DNA of 64,000 nucleotides from Streptomyces fragilis (GTDB taxonomy: Bacteria > Actinomycetota > Actinomycetes > Streptomycetales > Streptomycetaceae). The notes under the pieces are model-generated. The model was not told where the DNA came from. It worked only from the letters and a program-made list of their open reading frames with translations, and searched no databases. The position numbers and the translations under genes are program-made. Below are positions 42,037 to 55,800 of this stretch, in pieces; the first letter of the stretch is position 1, and the number at the start of each line of letters is the position of its first letter. The DNA lies in NCBI RefSeq assembly GCF_003112515.1, contig NZ_BEVZ01000002.1, forward strand, positions 1,240,001-1,304,000, in the 5' to 3' direction.

Positions 42037-45000
42037 CGGAGGCGGCCCGCGCGCCCGCCCGGGTGCGCCGCCGCAGCGCGGTCGCCGCCGGACTCCCGCC
42101 GCCGCCCGTCATGCGGCGGGCCAGTCCGGCCGCGGTCGGGTTGCGGAACACGTCCTGCAGGGTGAGGTCCTGGCCGAACTCGGCGCGGATCCGGTTGAGC
42201 AGCCGCACCGCCAGCAGGGAGTGGCCCCCGGACTTGAAGAAGTTGTCCTCCCTGCCCACCTCCCGGCCGCCGAGGACCTCACGGAAGACGCCCAGCAGGC
42301 GCTCCTCCCGGCCGTCCGGGGCCGCCGCCGGCCCGGTGCCGTCCTTCTCCAGCGGGACGTGGCCGTGCTCGCCGGGGGCGGGCAGCCGCGTCACCTCGAC
42401 CACCCGGGCGGGGGCCAGGTACTCGGGCAGCCGGTCGGCGGCCCAGCCGCGCAGCTCCTGCCCGCTCGCGCCGCCGGGCAGGCAGGTGACGTACGCGTAC
42501 AGCCGGTCGTCGCGGACGGCGACGGCGGCGCCCGTCACGGCGGGATGGCGCAGCAGGACCTCCTCGATCCGGCCGGGCTCCACCGGGTAGCCGGCCGCGG
42601 TGAGGACGGGCACCGGGCGCAGCGTGCCGTCGGCGTCGGCGAACGCGCGCCGGCCGGTGGGACGCAGCCCGCCGCCCGGAGCGGGCTCGTGGACCTCGCC
42701 GGGCACCCGCACGGCGGCCGGCCGCCCCCGCTCGTCCAGGACCGTCTCCCGGCCGGCCGGGGCCGGCGGACCGTACACGAGCGCGGAGATCGGCGCGGCG
42801 GGGTCGGCCGCCAGCGCGTCGAGGGTCTCGCCGAGCCGCCGGGCCAGCAGGGACGCGGTCCGCTCGTCGTAGAGAGCGGTCGCGTACTCCAGGACGCCCT
42901 GGAGTCCGGCGGGCGCCCCGTCCGGGCCGGTCCGCTCGGTGAGCGCGAAGGTGAGGTCGCACTTGGCGCCGCCGGCGCAGAAGGCGACCGGATCGCCGTC
43001 CAGGGCGGACGAGGCGGACGGAGCGGACGGAGCGGACGGGGCGGACGGCGTGGACGAGGCCGCCGGCCCGGCGGACGCCGCGTGCACCTGGAGCATCACC
43101 TGCACCAGCGGGGCGTGGGCGGCGGACCGGTGCGGGCTGAGGTGCTCCACCAGCCGGTCGAAGGGCAGGTCCTGGTGGCTGTACGCGGCGAGCCCCGCCT
43201 CCCGCACCCGCCGCACCAGCTCGGCGTAGGCCGGGTCGCCGGAGGTGTCGGTGCGCAGCACCAGCGTGTTGACGAAGAATCCGACGAGCGGGTGCAGGGC
43301 GTCGTCGCCGCGTCCGGCGACGGTGGTGCCGATCGCGACGTCGCAGCCCGCGCCGTGCCGGGTGAGGACCGCGGCGAGGGCGGCCTGCACCACCATGAAC
43401 AGGGTGGCGCCGCAGTCCCGGGCCCGGCGCAGCAGCGCCCGGTGGGTGGCGGCGCCCACGGTGAAGGGGGTGAGGGCGCCGGCGCCGTCGCTCTCCGCGG
43501 GGCGCGGCCGGTCGGTGGGCAGGGCCAGCAGCGGCGGCATCCCCCGCAGGGCGTCCCGCCAGTGCGCGAGCTGCTCCCCGGCGATCCCCTTCCCGCCGGC
43601 GCCGGCGCCGCCGCCGTCGCCGCCGTCACCGCCGGCACCGCCGTCCTCGCCGTCTTCGCCGTCGAGAAGGCGGCGCTGCCACAGGGTGTAGTCGGCGTAC
43701 TGGACGGGCAGCGGCTGCCAGTCGGGGGCCCGTTCCGCCGCGCGGGCCCGGTAGGCGGTGTCGAGGTCGGCGAGGAGGCAGTCGGTGGACCAGCCGTCGC
43801 CGGCGATGTGGTGCAGCACCAGCACCAGCACCTGACCGCCGTCGCCCTCCTCGATCAACCAGGCCCGCAGCGGGATCTCCCGGGCCAGGTCGAAGACGTG
43901 CCCGGCGGCCGCGTCGACGGCCGCCGCCAGCAGATCGGGGTTCCCGGCGCGCACCAGGGTGAGCTCGGGCACGGCGTGGTCCAGCACCTCCTGCCAGGGC
44001 TCGCCGTCCTCGGACCGGTACACGGTGCGCAGCACCTCGTGGCGGGCGGCGACGTCGGCGAGCGCGTCGGCGAACGCGGCCGGGTCGACGGGGCGGCGCA
44101 GCCGGGTCACCACCGGGATGTTGTAGGTGGCGGTGGGGCCCTCGAGCCGCCCGACGAACCACAGCCGTCGCTGGGCGGCGGACAGCGGGATCCGGGCCGG
44201 CCGGCGCTGCGGCGGGACGGCCTGCAGCGGCGGGCGGGCCGGCCCTGCGGAGCGCTCGCCCAGCAGGCGCAGCAGCCGCCGGGGGGTGGGGGCGAGGAAG
44301 ACGTCGCGGATCTCGGCGTGCAGGCCGAGCGTGCCGCGGACGCGGTTGGCGAGTTTGCCGGCGAGCAGGGAGTGCCCGCCGAGCTTGAAGAAGTTGTCGT
44401 CCGGCCCGGCCTCGTCCCGCCGGAGGACCTCCGCGAACAGGCCCCGCAGGATCTCCTCGCGGGGGTCCGCCGGCGGCCGGCCGGCCGCCGGCGCTCCGTC
44501 CTGCGGATCGCCCGGCCCGGCGGTGTCCCGCCGTCCCGCGCGGGAGAGCGCCCGGTAGCGGCGGTCGAGCGCCCGGCGCTCCTCCTCGGTGAGCAGACCG
44601 GCCCGGCTGAGGGGTGTGCCGGCCGGCTGCTCGGCGAGGACGGTGAGCGCACGCCGGAAGAGGGCGAGCAGGAGCCGCGCGGTGTCCTCGTCGTACAGGT
44701 CGGTGGCGTACTGCAGGCCGAGCGCTACCCCGTCGGGTTCGCCGTCGGGGCGGTGCGTCTCGGCGCAGCTGAAGGCGAGGTCGAACTTGGCGGTGGCCAG
44801 GTCGGCCCCGTCGAGGACGGCCGGTATGCCGCCCAGGCGGACGGTGGCGTCCCGCGCGGTCTGCGCGGCGAGCGTCACCTGGAAGAAGGGGTGGCGGCCG
44901 AGGGACCGTTCGGGGTTCAGGTCCTCCACCAGCAGGTCGAAGGGCAGGTCCTCGTGGGCGAACGCGGTCAGGTCGCGTTCACGGACCTGGGCGAGGACCT

Positions 45001-45922
45001 CGCCCAGGCTGGGGTCGCCGGACAGGTCGGTCCGCAGGGCCAGGGAGTTGACGAAGAAGCCGACCAGCTCGTGCAGGTCCTCCTCGGGCCGGCCGGCCAC
45101 CGGCGTGCCCACCACCACGTCGTCCCCGGCGCCCGCCGCCCGCAGGGCGAGCGACAGGGCGGCACGGCAGGCCATGAAGAAGGTGGCGCGGTGGGCGCGG
45201 GCGACGCCGGTGAGTGCCTTGTGGGCGGCGGCGTCGAGTTCCGCGGTGACGAGCGCGGCCCGGTTGCCCGGTTCGGCGGGCCGGGGCCGGTCGGCCGGCA
45301 GCCGGGTCTCGGCCGGGATGCCCGCCAGGGCCTCGCGCCAGTGGGCGAGCTGCTGGTGGGCGGTACTGCCGGGGTCGTCGGGGTCGCCGAGCATGTCCCG
45401 CTGCCACAGCGCGTAGTCCGCGTACTGCACGGGCAGCGGCTCCCACCCGGGGGCCCGGCCCTGGAGCCGGGCCCGGTAGGCGGTGTCGAGGTCGGTGAGG
45501 AGGCAGCCGACGGACCAGCCGTCGGAGGCGATGTGGTGGATCAGCAGCGCCAGCACGGCGGTGTCGTCCCCTCCGGTGAACAACCGCGCCCGCAGCGGCA
45601 GTTCGACGGTGACGTCGAGCGGAGTGCGGACGAACGCGGTGACCGCCGCCTCCAGGTCGTCGCCCGGGGCGCAGCGCCGCGTCTCCAGCCGTACGTCCGG
45701 TGCGTCGACGATCCGCTGGTAGGGCTCCGCGTCCTCGGCGGCGGGGTAGACGGTGCGCAGGACCTCGTGGCGTTCCACGACGTCCCGCACCGCGGCCTCG
45801 AGCGCCTCCCGGTCGGGGACGGCGGCGAGGCGGAGCACGACGGGGGCGTTGTAGGCCGGCGACGCGCCCTCCAGACGGTTCAGGAACCACAGCCGGCGCT
45901 GGGCGTAGGACAGGGGGATCAC
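42032..45922 (-). CDS. NRPS without a functional A domain: C-PCP-C-(truncated A)-PCP
   Basis: 1296 residues from GTG 45922 with GAGGAG. Layout: C1 (1-440; HHIASDG near 131), a 60-residue linker, PCP1 (GGHSL near 519), C2 (580-1050; HHIAGDG near 704), an A-domain remnant (about 1060-1204), PCP2 (GGHSL near 1235). Between C1 and PCP1 there is no A domain. After C2 only traces of the A6-A10 region remain: EVHEPAPGGGLRPTG, DADGTLRPV, GYPVEPGRIEEVLLRHPAV and LPEYLAPARVVEV. The ATP-binding core is gone and the A10 lysine context is lost. Both PCPs must be charged by A domains elsewhere. The C domains keep their active-site histidines. A Gly/Asp-rich low-complexity stretch lies inside C2. Confidence 0.9.
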   Translation of the reverse strand: MIPLSYAQRRLWFLNRLEGASPAYNAPVVLRLAAVPDREALEAAVRDVVERHEVLRTVYPAAEDAEPYQRIVDAPDVRLETRRCAPGDDLEAAVTAFVRTPLDVTVELPLRARLFTGGDDTAVLALLIHHIASDGWSVGCLLTDLDTAYRARLQGRAPGWEPLPVQYADYALWQRDMLGDPDDPGSTAHQQLAHWREALAGIPAETRLPADRPRPAEPGNRAALVTAELDAAAHKALTGVARAHRATFFMACRAALSLALRAAGAGDDVVVGTPVAGRPEEDLHELVGFFVNSLALRTDLSGDPSLGEVLAQVRERDLTAFAHEDLPFDLLVEDLNPERSLGRHPFFQVTLAAQTARDATVRLGGIPAVLDGADLATAKFDLAFSCAETHRPDGEPDGVALGLQYATDLYDEDTARLLLALFRRALTVLAEQPAGTPLSRAGLLTEEERRALDRRYRALSRAGRRDTAGPGDPQDGAPAAGRPPADPREEILRGLFAEVLRRDEAGPDDNFFKLGGHSLLAGKLANRVRGTLGLHAEIRDVFLAPTPRRLLRLLGERSAGPARPPLQAVPPQRRPARIPLSAAQRRLWFVGRLEGPTATYNIPVVTRLRRPVDPAAFADALADVAARHEVLRTVYRSEDGEPWQEVLDHAVPELTLVRAGNPDLLAAAVDAAAGHVFDLAREIPLRAWLIEEGDGGQVLVLVLHHIAGDGWSTDCLLADLDTAYRARAAERAPDWQPLPVQYADYTLWQRRLLDGEDGEDGGAGGDGGDGGGAGAGGKGIAGEQLAHWRDALRGMPPLLALPTDRPRPAESDGAGALTPFTVGAATHRALLRRARDCGATLFMVVQAALAAVLTRHGAGCDVAIGTTVAGRGDDALHPLVGFFVNTLVLRTDTSGDPAYAELVRRVREAGLAAYSHQDLPFDRLVEHLSPHRSAAHAPLVQVMLQVHAASAGPAASSTPSAPSAPSAPSASSALDGDPVAFCAGGAKCDLTFALTERTGPDGAPAGLQGVLEYATALYDERTASLLARRLGETLDALAADPAAPISALVYGPPAPAGRETVLDERGRPAAVRVPGEVHEPAPGGGLRPTGRRAFADADGTLRPVPVLTAAGYPVEPGRIEEVLLRHPAVTGAAVAVRDDRLYAYVTCLPGGASGQELRGWAADRLPEYLAPARVVEVTRLPAPGEHGHVPLEKDGTGPAAAPDGREERLLGVFREVLGGREVGREDNFFKSGGHSLLAVRLLNRIRAEFGQDLTLQDVFRNPTAAGLARRMTGGGGSPAATALRRRTRAGARAASV

Positions 45923-46002
45923 GGTTGCTGCTCCTCAGGGGTGGCGGGGGCGGGCGGGTCGGTGGACCGGTGACGGGGTCCGCCCGGCGGCGGGGGCGGA
46001 GG

Positions 46003-47897
<1,895 letters not shown>

Positions 47898-47901
<4 letters not shown>

Positions 47902-48938
47902 TTTCCGTACAGGGTGGTGGACGGGGCGGTGGTGGGGGAGCAGTCGGACAGGGCCACCGGCTCCCCCATGGCGACGAGGATCTTCCGGTCGCCGGTGAAC
48001 GACTCGCGGCCGTGCGCGCAGAGGATGTTGTCGACGAGCATCAGGTCGCCGGCCTGCCAGCTCTCCCGCACGGTGACCGCCTGGTAGACGTCGTTGATCG
48101 CGTCGACCTCGGCGTCGGTGAGCGGGGAGCCGTCGCCCAGGTAGGTGTTGAACGGCAGGCCGTCCTCCCCGAAGGTCTCGGTGAGGACCTCGCGGACGTC
48201 CTCGTCGAGGCTGCGGGCGTTCCAGAACGCGAAGTGGTTGAACCAGGTCCGCTCACCGGTCACCGGGTGGGTGATGATCGCGGAGCGGCGCTGACGGGTG
48301 CGCAGGGTGTCCTCGTCCAGCCATTCGTAGCCGATGGCGTTGTCGTCGCAGTACGCCTCGGCGCCGGCCGGCTCCTCGGCGGAGAATGCCTTGCGCCAGG
48401 GCATGCCCGCCAGGTCGGAGTAGTTGCGCACCAGGAGCCAGCCCGCCTCGGCGAACCGGGCGGCCAGGTCCTCGGGCAGCAGGGCGAGCGCCCGGCGCAT
48501 GTCGCCCACGGTGGTCGCCCCGCCGGTCTCCGGAGCGGTCACGCAGCCGAAGAGCAGCACGCCGGGGAAGTCGAGGGTGTAGCTGTTCTCGTTGTGCAGG
48601 CGGATCGGCTGGGCGGCCGGCAGGTCCGTGGAGGAGAACACCCCCTCGCCGAAGTCGGTGCGCGGGGTGGCCTTCTCCTTGTAACCGGCCCGCACGGCGA
48701 TCAGCGCGTCGCGTGCCGCGGCGAACGACTCCGCGTCCGTCACCGGCAGCCCGCGCAGCATGACCGCACCGGACCGGTGCAGCTCCGCGCGGATGGCGGG
48801 ACGCCGGTCGGAGAGCCAGGCGACGGCCTCCTCCATGGTGGCGAAGTCCGGGGCGCGGACGACGACCGGCTTGCCGGGCTCCCGGCTGACGGCGACGTCG
48901 GTGTCGGTGGCGGCGGGGCTCTGGGCGAAGGTGGTCAT
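47898..48938 (-). CDS. Fe(II)/2-oxoglutarate dioxygenase, SyrP/TauD-like hydroxylase
   Basis: 346 residues from ATG 48938 with GAGGAA. Iron ligands are visible as His115 and Glu117 in LHNENSYTLDFP (HxE, usual in SyrP-like enzymes) and His309 in AHGRESF; Arg318 in GDRKILVAM should bind 2-oxoglutarate. SyrP-like enzymes hydroxylate the beta-carbon of amino acids, often Asp or Glu, while bound to a carrier domain. The stop overlaps the A-PCP start, so the amino acid on that PCP is the obvious substrate. Expected product: a beta-hydroxy amino acid, probably Gln or Glu type. Confidence 0.88.
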
Positions 48939-49024
48939 GACGGTTCCTCAGGTGGGTTCGATGCGGCAGGAGGGGAGAAGGCCGGCCGGTGGGTGGGGCC
49001 ACACGCCGGTCGGACGGGTGCGGG

Positions 49025-49810
49025 TCAGGCCGGGGCGGCCGTGGCGTCGCGCAGGGCCTGCAGGGCCGGGTTCAGGCGTGCGAAGAAGCCGGGCAGGTCC
49101 TGCTGGAAGTAGAAGTGGTCGCCGGGCAGCACCTCCGGCGTCACGGACCGGCCGGCGACGGTGGACCAGCCGCCGAGCATCTCCACCGGGACGATCGGAT
49201 CGGCGTCCCCGCCGAACACCGCGACCGGGCAGTCCAGCCGCACGCCCGGGGCGGTGCACCGGTACGCGTCGTCGATGGCGAAGTCGGCGCGGATGGACGG
49301 CAGGACGATCTCGCGCAGCTCCGGGTCGTCGAGGATGCCGTCGTCGGTACCGCCCCGCTCCTTGATGGCGGCGACGAGCTGGTCGTCGTCGAGGCGCTCG
49401 GGGTGCACGGGGCACTGGTTGGGCAGCTCCGGCGCCCGGCAGGCCGAGGCGACCAACCCGGCCGGGGCGCGGCCGGCGGCCTGCAGCGCGCGGGTCACCT
49501 CGAAGGCGACCAGCGAACCCATGCTGTGCCCGAGCACCACCAGCGGGCCCGTGTCCGAGGGCAGTGCGCCGACCACCGGGAGGGCCAGGTCGTCGATCGA
49601 CTCGGGCAGGTCCTCGCAGTAGCGGGCGCCGCGGCCCGGGTACTGGCCGATCAGCAGCCGCACATCGGCCGGCAGGTGCTCGCGCCACTCGCTGTAGGCG
49701 TGCGCGTTGCCGCCGGCGTGCGGCAGCACCAGCAGCGACAGGCGGTGCGGCGCGTCACCGGGCAGATCCCAGACGACGTCCTCGGCGGCGGGGGACGGAG
49801 ATCCGTTCAT
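49025..49810 (-). CDS. Type II thioesterase
   Basis: 261 residues from ATG 49810, overlapping the stop of the four-module NRPS (ATGA). The alpha/beta-hydrolase features are [17 protein letters not shown], the nucleophile elbow VVLGHSMGS, an Asp in [10 protein letters not shown], and the catalytic His in [16 protein letters not shown]. Such enzymes clear misprimed acyl or aminoacyl groups from carrier domains and may also move intermediates between separate carriers. That second role would be useful here because of the free-standing A-PCP. Confidence 0.92.
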   Translation of the reverse strand: MNGSPSPAAEDVVWDLPGDAPHRLSLLVLPHAGGNAHAYSEWREHLPADVRLLIGQYPGRGARYCEDLPESIDDLALPVVGALPSDTGPLVVLGHSMGSLVAFEVTRALQAAGRAPAGLVASACRAPELPNQCPVHPERLDDDQLVAAIKERGGTDDGILDDPELREIVLPSIRADFAIDDAYRCTAPGVRLDCPVAVFGGDADPIVPVEMLGGWSTVAGRSVTPEVLPGDHFYFQQDLPGFFARLNPALQALRDATAAPA

Positions 49811-52800
49811 GAGCTCATCCGTTCGGTCTCGGTGCGGCGGCGCAGAGCGGGCCGGGCCTTGACGGCCGGCGCGGTCCTGCACGCCGCGATGTGTTCGGCG
49901 AGTCGGGCGGGGGTGGGGTGCTGGAAGACGTCGCGGACGGTGAGCCGGACGTCCAGCGCGGTGGCGATGTGGTTGGTGAGGCGGGCGGCGAGGAGGGAGT
50001 GGCCGCCGAGGACGAAGAAGTCGTCGTCGATGGTGGGAGCGTCGGGGAGGTCGAGGGTGCGGGCGAAGAGTGCCGTGAGGGTCTCCTCGACCGGGGTGCG
50101 GGGTGCACGTCCGGTGCGGGAGAGGGCGGTCGGCTCGGGCAGTGCCCGCTTGTCGATCTTCCCGTTGGGGGTGAGCGGGAGCCGGTCGAGGGCGGTCAGG
50201 TAGGTGGGGACGAGGTGGTCGGGGAGGCGTTGGGTGAGGTGGGCGCGGACGTCGTCGGTCGACGTGGGCGTGTCGGTGACGATGTGGGCGGACAGCCGGC
50301 CTTGGTGGGCGGTCACGACGGCTTGGGTGACGGCGGGGTGGGTGAGGAGGGCGGCTTCGATCTCGCCGGGTTCGACGCGGAAGCCGCGGATCTTGATCTG
50401 GTCGTCGGCGCGGCCTTCGTAGTGGAGGTTGCCGTCCGCGTCGAAGTGCACCAGGTCGCCGGTGCGGTAGAGACGGCTGCCCGCCGGACCGTACGGATTC
50501 GGCACGAAGCGGGTAGCGGTGAGGTCGGGGCGGCCGAGGTAGCCGTGGGCGAGGCCGTCGCCGGCGAGGTAGAGCTCGCCGGTGACGCCAGGGGCGGTGA
50601 GCTGCAGGTGGTCGTCGAGGACGAAGGCGCCCTTGTTGACCAGGGGTGATCCGATGGGGATGACGGGGTGGGGCTGGTCGGCGGGTTTGATGGTGTGGGT
50701 GGTGGTGAAGCCCATGGATTCGGCGGGGCCGTAGCCGTTGACGACGGTGATGCCGGGCCTCGACAGCTGCAGCTTGTGGACGTGGGCAGGGGAGGCCGCT
50801 TCGCCGCCCGTGTAGGCGACGGTGACGGTGTCGAAGGCCTCGGGGTGCTCGTCGGTGAGGTAGTTGAACAGGCTGGCTGACAGCTGGAGCATCGTGACGC
50901 GGTGGCGGCGCGAGAGTTCGGTGATCAGTGCGGGTTCGGGTCGCTGTCCGGGTTGCAGGACGGTGGTTCCGCCGTGGAGGAGGGCGCCCCAGAACTCGAG
51001 GCTGAAGGCGTCCCAGGAGACAGGGGAGCACTGGAGGAAGACTTCGTCCGGTCCGAAGTGTCCATAGGACTGGGCGGTGACGGTGGACACCAGGTTGCGG
51101 TGGGAGGACAGGATGCCCTTGGGTCGGCCCGTCGACCCGGACGTGAACATCAGGCAGGCCACGTCATCACCGGACAGAGGGACGCTGAGGTTGAGGTCGG
51201 ACAGGGAGAAGAGTTCCGCCGGTGAGGTGGTGACCGTGGTCCAGGGGCCTTCGAGCCGTCCGGCGAGGGCGGGGCTGGTGACGAGGAGGCGTATGCCGGC
51301 GTCCGAAGCCGCAGCCTGCAGGCGCTCGTCGGGGAAGTCGGGGTCGAGGAGGGTGTAGGCGGCGCCGGTCTTGGTGACGGCGACGACCGCGGCGGCGAAG
51401 TCCGCGCCCCGCTCCAGCAGGACACCGGCCATGTCGCCGCGGCCCAGGCCCTGGGCGCGCAGGTGGCGGGCCCAGCGGTTGGCGGCCGTGTTGAGTTCCC
51501 GGTAGGTGATCTGCCGTTCGCCGTCGATGAGCGCGACCCGGTCGGGGAAACGTTCCGCCTGCGTCTCGAACCGCTCGACGAGCGAGACGTCGTCGATGTC
51601 GGCGCTGGTGCCGGCCCAGGGGCCGGTGACGAGCGCCCGTTCCTCCTGGGAGAGGACGTCGAGGGTGCTGATCCGGTGACCGGGGTCCGCCAGGACCTGC
51701 TCGAGGACGCGGCCCAGGACGGTCACCATGCGCTGCACGGTGCTGTCGTCGAACAGGTCTTGGGCGAAGAGCACCGTCCCGTGCAGTCGCTGGTTGTCGT
51801 CGGAGCGGAGCAGGAACTCGAGGTCGAACTTGGCCGAACCGTTCGTCACACCGAACACGTCGGCCAGGCGGCCACCGGGCAGCCGGATCGTTGAGGCGCC
51901 GCCCGTCTCGAGGCCCAGGCAGATCTGGAACAGGGGGTGACGGGCGAGGGAGCGGGCCGGATTGACGGAGTCGAGGACGAGGTCGAAGGGGGCTTCCTGG
52001 TGGGCGAAGGCGTCCAGGTCGGCGGCACGGACGCGTGCCAGCAGGTCCTGGAAGGTCGGGTCTCCGCTGCTGTCGGTGCGCAGTACCAGGGTGTTGACGA
52101 AGAAGCCGACCAGTTCGCGCAGCTGCTCGTCGCTCCGACCGGCGACCGGTGTGCCGACAGCGAGGTCGGTGCCGGCGCCGAGACGGGTGAGGGCGGCGAC
52201 CAGGGCGGCGTGGACCACCATGAACGGGGTGCAGCCTTCCGCCCGGGCCAGTTCACTCACCCGGGCGAAGAGATCCGGGCCGAGGTCCACTCCGATCTCG
52301 CCGCCCCGGTGGGTCGCCCGGGCGGGACGGGGCCGGTCCAGGCGCAGACCGTGCTCCTCGGGCAGTCCGTCCAGCGTCGAGCGCCAGAACCCGAGCTCCC
52401 GTGCCAGCACGCTGTCCGGGTCGTCGGGCGAGCCCAAGGCTCTGTGCTGCCAGTGCGCGTAGTCGGCGTACCGGACCGGCAAGGGCTCCAGCACGTTGGT
52501 GGTGGCACCCGACAGCCGCGCTTCGTAGGCCCGGGCCAGGTCGTCGAAGAACACGCCGTTCGACGCACCGTCCGTCGCCACGTGGTGCAGCAGGAGGAAC
52601 AACACCCAGGTGCCGTCGCCAAGGTCGAACGCCGTGGCCCGGAAGGGGACGTCGGTCCGCAGGTCGAAGACCTGTCGTGCGGCCGTCGCCAGCTCCCTGT
52701 CCAGGTCATGGGCGGCGATCCGGCGGTGGTCGAGAGGAATGCGGACCTCGGCCGGGGAGAGGATCCGCTGGCGCGGTTCGCCGTCGAGCGTCTCGATCAG

Positions 52801-55800
52801 GGTGCGCAGGGGGGCGTGCCGTTCCGCCAGGTCGTTGAGCGCGGCTTCCCATGCGGTTGCGTCGAGTTCGCCTTCGAGGCGAATTGCGAGGGGCACGTTG
52901 TAGGCGGTGCTGTCGCCGTCCAGGTCGGCCAGGAGCCACAGCCGTCGCTGCGCGAAGGACGCGGCCGGCAGCGAGTTGCTGTCGCCCGTTCCCTCTCCGG
53001 CCGTGATCGGCGGCAGGGCGGGCAGTCCCTTCTGGCGGGAGATCAGGTCGGCGAGGCGGGCGGGCGTGGGGTGCTGGAAGACGTCGCGGATCGTCAGGCG
53101 AACGCCGAGCGCGTCCGCGATGTGGTTGGTGAGACGCGCCGCCCGCAACGAATGGCCACCGTGGCGAAAGAAGTCGTCGTCGATCGTGAGGGACTCGGAG
53201 GTGCTCAGCGCCCGGGAGAAGAGAGCCACCAGGGTCTCTTCGAGCGGCGTACGAGGCGCCCGACCGCCCGTCGAGACCGACGACGGCTCGGGCAGAGCGC
53301 GCTTGTCGACCTTGCCGTTGGGGGTGAGGGGAAGCCGGTCGAGAACCATGATGTGTGCGGGCACCAGGTGCTCGGGCAGCCGCTCGGTGAGATGCCGGCG
53401 TGCCAGGTCGGCCAGGTTGCCCACGAGGCCCTGCTCCGGCGCTCCGCCGACGACGTGCGCCACAAGGCGCTGCTGGTGGGCGGTGACGACGGCTTGGGTG
53501 ACGGCGGGGTGGGTGAGGAGGGCGGCTTCGATCTCGCCGGGTTCGACGCGGAAGCCGCGGATCTTGATCTGGTCGTCGGCGCGGCCTTCGTAGTGGAGGT
53601 TGCCGTGGGTGTCGAAGTGGACGAGGTCGCCGGTGCGGTAGAGACGGCTGCCGGCAGGTCCATAGGGGTTGGGGACGAAGCGGGTGGCGGTGAGGTCGGG
53701 GCGGCCGAGGTAGCCGTGGGCGAGGCCGTCGCCGGCGAGGTAGAGCTCGCCGGTGACGCCGGGGGCGGTGAGCTGCAGGTGGTCGTCGAGGACATAGGCG
53801 CCCTTGTTGATCAGGGGTGATCCGATGGGGACGACGTGGTGGGGCCGGTCGCTGACCTCGATGGTGTGGGTGGTGGTGAAGCCCATGGATTCGGCGGGGC
53901 CGTAGCCGTTGACGACGGTGATGCCGGGCCGCAGCCGGTGGAGTTTGTGGACGTGGGCCGGGGAAGCGGCCTCGCCGCCCGTGTAGGCGACGGTGACGGT
54001 GTCGAAGGCTTCGGGGTGCTCGTCGGTGAGGTAGTTGAACAGGCTGGCCGACAGTTGGAGCATGGTCACCTTGTGACGCTGAGCCAGTTCGGCGATCAGC
54101 GCGGGCTCCGGGCGCTGTCCGGGTTGCAGGACGGTGGTTCCGCCGTGGAGGAGGGCGCCCCAGAACTCGAGGCTGAAGGCGTCCCAGGAGACAGGGGAGC
54201 ACTGGAGGAAGACTTCGTCCGGTCCGAAGTGCCCGTAGGTTTGGGCGGTGACGGTGGACACCAGGTTGCGGTGGGAGGACAGGATGCCCTTGGGTCGGCC
54301 CGTCGAGCCGGACGTGAACATCAGGCACGCCACGTCGTCACCGGACAGAGGGACGCTGAGGTTGAGGTCGGACAGGGAGAAGAGTTCCGCCGGTGAGGTG
54401 GTGACCGTGTTCCACGGGCCTTCGAGCCGTCCGGCGAGGGCGGGGCTGGTGACGAGGAGGCGTATGCCGGCGTCCGAAGCCGCAGCCCGCAGGCGCTCGT
54501 CGGGGAAGTCGGGGTCGAGGAGGGTGTAGGCGGCGCCGGTCTTGGTGACGGCGACGACCGCGGCGGCGAAGTCCGCGCCTCGCTCCAGCAGGACGCCAGC
54601 CATGTCACCGCGGCCCAGGCCCTGGTCGCGGAGATGGCGGGCCCAGCGGTTGGCGACCGCGTTGAGCTCCTCGTAGGTAACTCGTCGGTCACCGTCGATG
54701 AGTGCCACCGCCTCGGGCGAACGGGCGGCTTGCTCCTCGAACCGTGCCACCAGCGAGACGTCGTCGGTGTCGAGGACCGTGCCGGCCCAGGCTCCGGTGA
54801 GCAGTGCGCGCTCGTCCTGGGAGAGGACGTCGAGGGTGCTGATCCGAAGGCCGGGGTCGGCCAGGACCTGCTCGAGGACCTGGCCCAGGACAGTGACCAT
54901 GCGCCGCACGCTGGTCTCGTCGAACAGGTCCTGCGCGAAGAGCACCGTCCCGTGCAGTCGCCGGTCGTCGTCGGATCGGAGCAGGAACTCGAGGTCGAAC
55001 TTGGCCGAACCGTTCATCACGCCGATCACGCCAGCCGGTCGCGCACCGGGCAGCCGCAGTTCCGGGGTGCCCCCGGTTTCGAGACCGAGGCAGATCTGGA
55101 ACAGGGGGTGGCGGGCGAGGGAGCGGGCCGGGTTGACCGTGTCGAGGACGAGGTCGAAGGGGGCTTCCTGGTGGGCGAAGGCGTCCAGGTCGGTGGCACG
55201 GACGCGTGCCAGCAGTTCTTGGAAGGTCGGGTCTCCGCTGCTGTTGGTGCGCAGCACCAGGGTGTTGACGAAGAAGCCGACCAGTTCGCGCAGCTGCTCG
55301 TCGCCCCGGCCGGCGACCGGTGTGCCGACGGCGAGGTCGGTGCTGGCGCCGAGACGGGTGAGGGCGGCGACCAGGGCGGCGTGGACCACCATGAACGGCG
55401 TGCAGCCCTGAGCGAGAGCGAGTTCGCCCACTCGCGCCATGACGTCCGGGCCGAGGTCGACCTCGACCTGTCCGCCCAGGTGGGTTGCCCGCGCGGGACG
55501 GGGCCGGTCCAGGCGCAGACCGTGCTCCTCGGGCAGCCCGTCCAGCGTCGAGCGCCAGAACCCGAGCTCCCGTGCCAGCACGCTGTCCGGGTCGTCGGGC
55601 GAGCCCAAGGCTCTGTGCTGCCAGTGCGCGTAGTCGGCGTACTGGACCGGCAGAGGCTTCAGAACGTTGGTGGTGGCACCCGACAGCCGTGCCTTGTAGG
55701 CCCGCCCCAGGTCGTCGAAGAAGGCGCCGTTCGACGCGCCGTCCGTCGCCACGTGGTGCAGGAGGATCAGGAGCACGGTCGTTCCGTCACCGGGCTCGAA

